DNA of 64,000 nucleotides from Novosphingobium sp. MD-1 (lineage in GTDB: Bacteria; Pseudomonadota; Alphaproteobacteria; Sphingomonadales; Sphingomonadaceae): contig NZ_BBXA01000026.1 in assembly GCF_001014975.1 (NCBI RefSeq), positions 1-64,000 on the forward strand, given 5' to 3'. Shown here piece by piece: positions 61,429 through 64,000 of this stretch (the first letter of the stretch is position 1; the number at the start of each line of letters is the position of its first letter). Below the pieces are notes generated by a model that did not search any database, was not told the origin of the DNA, and worked only from the letters and a program-made list of their open reading frames with translations. The position numbers and the translations under genes are program-made.

Positions 61429-62217
61429 TCAGGATTCGAGCAGGCTGTCTCCGCGCGCAAGGCTGTACAGCCGCAGCCCGTGCGCCGCGGCGCGCTCCGC
61501 CGCCATGGTCGACGCCGCCGAGACCGTGACCAGTAGCGGAAAGCCCGCGATCACCGCCTTCTGCACCAGTTCGTAGCTGCACCGCGCGGTCAGCACGACG
61601 AAGCCCGTGGCGGGGGATAGCCCCTGGCGCGCCAGCGCGCCGATCAGCTTGTCGAAGGCGTTGTGGCGGCCGACATCCTCGCGCGCGGCCAGGATCGTGC
61701 CATCGGGCGCGCAGAACGCGGCGGCGTGGGCGGCGCGCGTCGCCTGGCCCAGCGGCTGATGGTCCGGCAGCGCGGCCAGCGCGGCGAACAGCGCCGTGTC
61801 CGCCACGTCGAGCCGGGCCGTAACCTGCGGCAGCGGGCGCAGCACCTGTTCCAGGCTTTCGATCCCGCACAGCCCGCAACTGCCCTCGGCCAGCCGCAGC
61901 CGTGCGCGATCGAGCAGCGGCGCGGCGCGGGACGGCGCGATCTGCACGCGCAGCATCCAGCCGCCACCGTCGATGGCGTGCGCGTCCGCCGACTCGAACT
62001 CGTCCGGCGCAGCAATGAGCTGTTCGGACAGGCAGAAGCCCAGCGCATAGTCTTCCAGATCGGTGGGCGTGGCCATCATCACGGCATAGCCGATGCCGTT
62101 GATCTCGATCGCGACCGGCGCTTCCACCGCCAGCGCGCGGTCGATCGCGCGCGGCGGGCGGCCATCGGCGAAATGTTCGCGAAACGGAAACGCGCGCGCG
62201 CCGTCCGGGCTGGACAT
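61429..62217 (-). CDS. fdhD: Formate dehydrogenase accessory sulfurtransferase FdhD
   Basis: The 262-residue protein moves sulfur from the cysteine desulfurase to the molybdenum cofactor of formate dehydrogenase. The catalytic Cys pair is C114-x2-C117 in GSCGLCGIES; EDVGRHNAFDKLIG and TARCSYELVQK are other family marks. Its ATG shares one base with the stop of fdsD (TCATCA on this strand), so it is coupled to the fds genes. Confidence 0.96.
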   Translation of the reverse strand: MSSPDGARAFPFREHFADGRPPRAIDRALAVEAPVAIEINGIGYAVMMATPTDLEDYALGFCLSEQLIAAPDEFESADAHAIDGGGWMLRVQIAPSRAAPLLDRARLRLAEGSCGLCGIESLEQVLRPLPQVTARLDVADTALFAALAALPDHQPLGQATRAAHAAAFCAPDGTILAAREDVGRHNAFDKLIGALARQGLSPATGFVVLTARCSYELVQKAVIAGFPLLVTVSAASTMAAERAAAHGLRLYSLARGDSLLES

Positions 62218-62444
62218 CAGGACGCGGCGGCGGCGCCGTACTGCCCGGCCAGTCGGGCGAGGGCTTCGCGGACGACCGGGTCCAGCCTCGCGCCGTCAAG
62301 GGCGAAGGCCATGTGCTTCATGCGCGGCGTCCAGAAGTCCTGGATGTGCTGCGCCACCATGCCGACGGGATCGGGATCGAGCGCGAGGTTGCGGGCGATC
62401 TGGTTGACCATGTAGGCGAGCTTTTCCGGCGTGTGGCTGCTCAT
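62217..62444 (-). CDS. fdsD: Formate dehydrogenase delta subunit
   Basis: The 75-residue protein has the FdsD pattern: KLAYMVNQIARNLALDPDPVGMVAQHIQDFWTPRMK in parts, ending in a low-complexity Ala tail. FdsD is a small subunit of the NAD-dependent soluble formate dehydrogenase. It lies between fdsA and fdhD with one- to four-base overlaps on both sides (ATGA with fdsA). Confidence 0.92.
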   Translation of the reverse strand: MSSHTPEKLAYMVNQIARNLALDPDPVGMVAQHIQDFWTPRMKHMAFALDGARLDPVVREALARLAGQYGAAAAS

Positions 62445-64000
62445 TCGGCAGCCTCCATCGCGCCGCCCTCGATCCGGCGCGAGCGGCGGGTCAGTTCCTC
62501 GTAGCCTTCCTGCCAGTCGGTGGGGCCGTTGCTGGGGGTGACCTGCACCGCCGTCACCTTGTATTCGGGGCAATTGGTGGCCCAGTCGGAATAGTCGGTG
62601 GTGACGACGTTGGCCTGCGTCGCCGGGTGGTGGAACGTGGTGTAGACGACGCCGGGCGCGACGCGGTCGGTCACCGTCACGCGCAGGGTAGTCTCGCCCG
62701 CGCGGCTGGCGAGGCGGACCCAGTCGCCCGACTTGACGCCCCGGTTCTCGGCGTCGGTCGGGTGCATTTCCAAGAGGTCCTCGGGATGCCAGGCGACGTT
62801 GGCGGTGCGCCGCGTCTGCGCGCCGACGTTGTAGTGCGAGAGGATGCGGCCGGTGGTCAGCAGCAGCGGAAAGCGCGGGCCGGTGCGTTCGTCGGTGGGC
62901 ACGTAGTCGGTCACCACGAACTTGCCCTTGCCGCGCACGAAGCCATCGACGTGCATGATCGGCGATCCATCGGGCGCGGCGGCGTTGACCGGCCATTGCA
63001 GCGAGCCTTCGGCATCGAGCCGGGCATAGTTGACGCCGGAGAACGTGGGCGTCAGCCGCGCGATCTCGTCCATGATCTCGGACGGGTGGGTGTAGTTCCA
63101 GTCCAGCCCGATCGCGCGCGCCAGTTCCTGCGTGACCTGCCAGTCCTCGTATCCGTTAAGGGGTTCCATCACCTTGCGCACCGGCTGGATGCGGCGTTCG
63201 GCGTTGGTGAAGGTGCCGTTCTTTTCGAGGAAGCTCGATCCCGGCAGGAACACGTGGGCGTAGTTGGCGGTCTCGTTGAGGAACAGGTCGTGGACGATCA
63301 CGCATTCCATCGCGGCGAGGCCGGCGGACACGTGCTTCGTGTCCGGGTCCGACTGGAGGATGTCCTCGCCCTGGATGTAGAGCGCCTTGAACACGCCGTC
63401 GGTGGCGGCATCGAGCATGTTGGGGATGCGCAGGCCCGGCTCGGGATCGATCTTCACGCCCCATTCGGCCTCGAACAGCGCGCGTGCGCCGGCATCGGAG
63501 ACATGGCGATAGCCGGACAGTTCGTGCGGGAAGCTGCCCATGTCGCAGGCGCCCTGCACGTTGTTCTGCCCGCGCAGGGGGTTCACGCCCACGCCGCGAC
63601 GGCCGATGTTGCCCGTCGCCATGGCGAGGTTGGCGATGGCCATGACGGTGGACGAACCCTGCGAATGCTCGGTCACGCCCAGGCCGTAATAAATGGCCCC
63701 GTTGCCGCCCGTGGCGAAAAGCCGCGCCGCGCCGCGCAAGGCTTCGGCGGGAACGCCGGTGACGGGTTCGAGGAATTCGGGGCTGTGCCGCGCGTCGGAC
63801 ACGAAATCGGCCCAGTGGCGGTATTCGTCCCAATCGCAGCGTGCGCGCACGAAGGCTTCGTCGGCGAGGCCTTCGGTGACGATGACGTGGGCCAGCGCGG
63901 TCAGCACGGCCACGTTGGTGCCGGGGCGCAGCGGCAGGTGGTAGTCCGCCGCGACATGGGGGCTGCGCACCAGATCGGTGCGGCGCGGATCGATCACGAT
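62441..64000 (-). CDS. fdsA: NAD-dependent formate dehydrogenase alpha subunit, C-terminal half (cut by edge)
   Basis: This is the molybdenum-cofactor half of FdsA: GVTEHSQGSSTVMAIANLAMATGNIG, RRGVGVNPLRGQNNVQGACDMG and NETANYAHVFLPGSSFLEKNGTFTNAERRIQPV (in parts) are strongly conserved in formate dehydrogenases. The C-terminal domain (THHPATQANVVTTD-like end) is complete; the N-terminal iron-sulfur part and the cofactor Cys lie beyond the window. The catalytic subunit oxidises formate to CO2 and passes electrons through FdsB and FdsG to NAD+. With fdsD and fdhD it forms a compact operon. Confidence 0.95.
   Translation of the reverse strand: MVIDPRRTDLVRSPHVAADYHLPLRPGTNVAVLTALAHVIVTEGLADEAFVRARCDWDEYRHWADFVSDARHSPEFLEPVTGVPAEALRGAARLFATGGNGAIYYGLGVTEHSQGSSTVMAIANLAMATGNIGRRGVGVNPLRGQNNVQGACDMGSFPHELSGYRHVSDAGARALFEAEWGVKIDPEPGLRIPNMLDAATDGVFKALYIQGEDILQSDPDTKHVSAGLAAMECVIVHDLFLNETANYAHVFLPGSSFLEKNGTFTNAERRIQPVRKVMEPLNGYEDWQVTQELARAIGLDWNYTHPSEIMDEIARLTPTFSGVNYARLDAEGSLQWPVNAAAPDGSPIMHVDGFVRGKGKFVVTDYVPTDERTGPRFPLLLTTGRILSHYNVGAQTRRTANVAWHPEDLLEMHPTDAENRGVKSGDWVRLASRAGETTLRVTVTDRVAPGVVYTTFHHPATQANVVTTDYSDWATNCPEYKVTAVQVTPSNGPTDWQEGYEELTRRSRRIEGGAMEAAE

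Overview
The window is a GC-rich (about two thirds G+C) stretch of an alphaproteobacterial chromosome. Gene content points to the Sphingomonadales, most likely a Novosphingobium- or Sphingomonas-like organism. Pointers are a fused ThiS-ThiG, an S9 protein with a long Ala-rich N-terminus, DUF3297, an NDUFA12-family complex I subunit beside a DUF2155 lipoprotein, a TorF-type putative porin, and RimO, NusG and Der proteins of alphaproteobacterial type. Genes are tightly packed, with many 1-4 base stop/start overlaps. I see no prophage, insertion sequence, integrase, CRISPR array or replication origin. This is core chromosome with some catabolic genes.

Layout. 1-5003: 5' part of mutS (cut by the window edge), a polytopic membrane protein and the malic enzyme maeB. 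5017-9745: a TetR/Rieske-oxygenase divergon with a clear operator, thiSG, a MerC-family gene under a Zur-like box, ctaA and cutA. 9889-15135: rplM-rpsI with a terminator, an HPP membrane protein, an unknown gene behind three TGCG-N7-CGCA dyads, nadE and prs. 15175-20884: an AraC regulator, hisN, a GGCT-like protein, mgtC, der, and a CHAP protein behind a CtrA-type box. 20918-27383: a valine/isobutyrate catabolic operon (mmsA, acyl-CoA dehydrogenase, 3-hydroxyisobutyryl-CoA hydrolase, enoyl-CoA hydratase, mmsB) with a divergent LysR gene. 27419-38498: DUF3297, tRNA-Val, serS followed by an NlpD-like LytM factor and a K+ channel, rimO, an M28 peptidase, a secreted helical-repeat protein, and pit with its DUF47 partner. 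38791-45695: porin, CorA, a Baeyer-Villiger-type monooxygenase, a CinA-like protein, a lipoprotein and an alginate-export-like porin. 45963-49865: rplA, rplK, an M20 peptidase, nusG, secE and tRNA-Trp. 49935-57060: aat, DUF2155, NDUFA12, DUF192, recX, a fatty acyl-AMP ligase, a ParB-like protein and a SulP transporter. 57271-64000: telA-xpaC-PHA-granule operon, DUF2721, TonB, a lone response regulator, and fdhD-fdsD-fdsA (cut by the edge).

The best leads are regulatory or structural. They are a TetR operator lying between the -35 and -10 elements, a Zur-like and three Fur-like dyads, a CtrA box, and an EcfG-like promoter. There is also a three-copy interspersed palindromic repeat that has leaked into a reading frame, a SulP gene whose ribosome-binding site points at an AUC codon, a 214-base antisense overlap of aat with DUF2155, and an NlpD-like protein that has lost zinc ligands. 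I did not find a convincing new multi-gene system. The closest candidate is the telA-xpaC-PF09650 operon.
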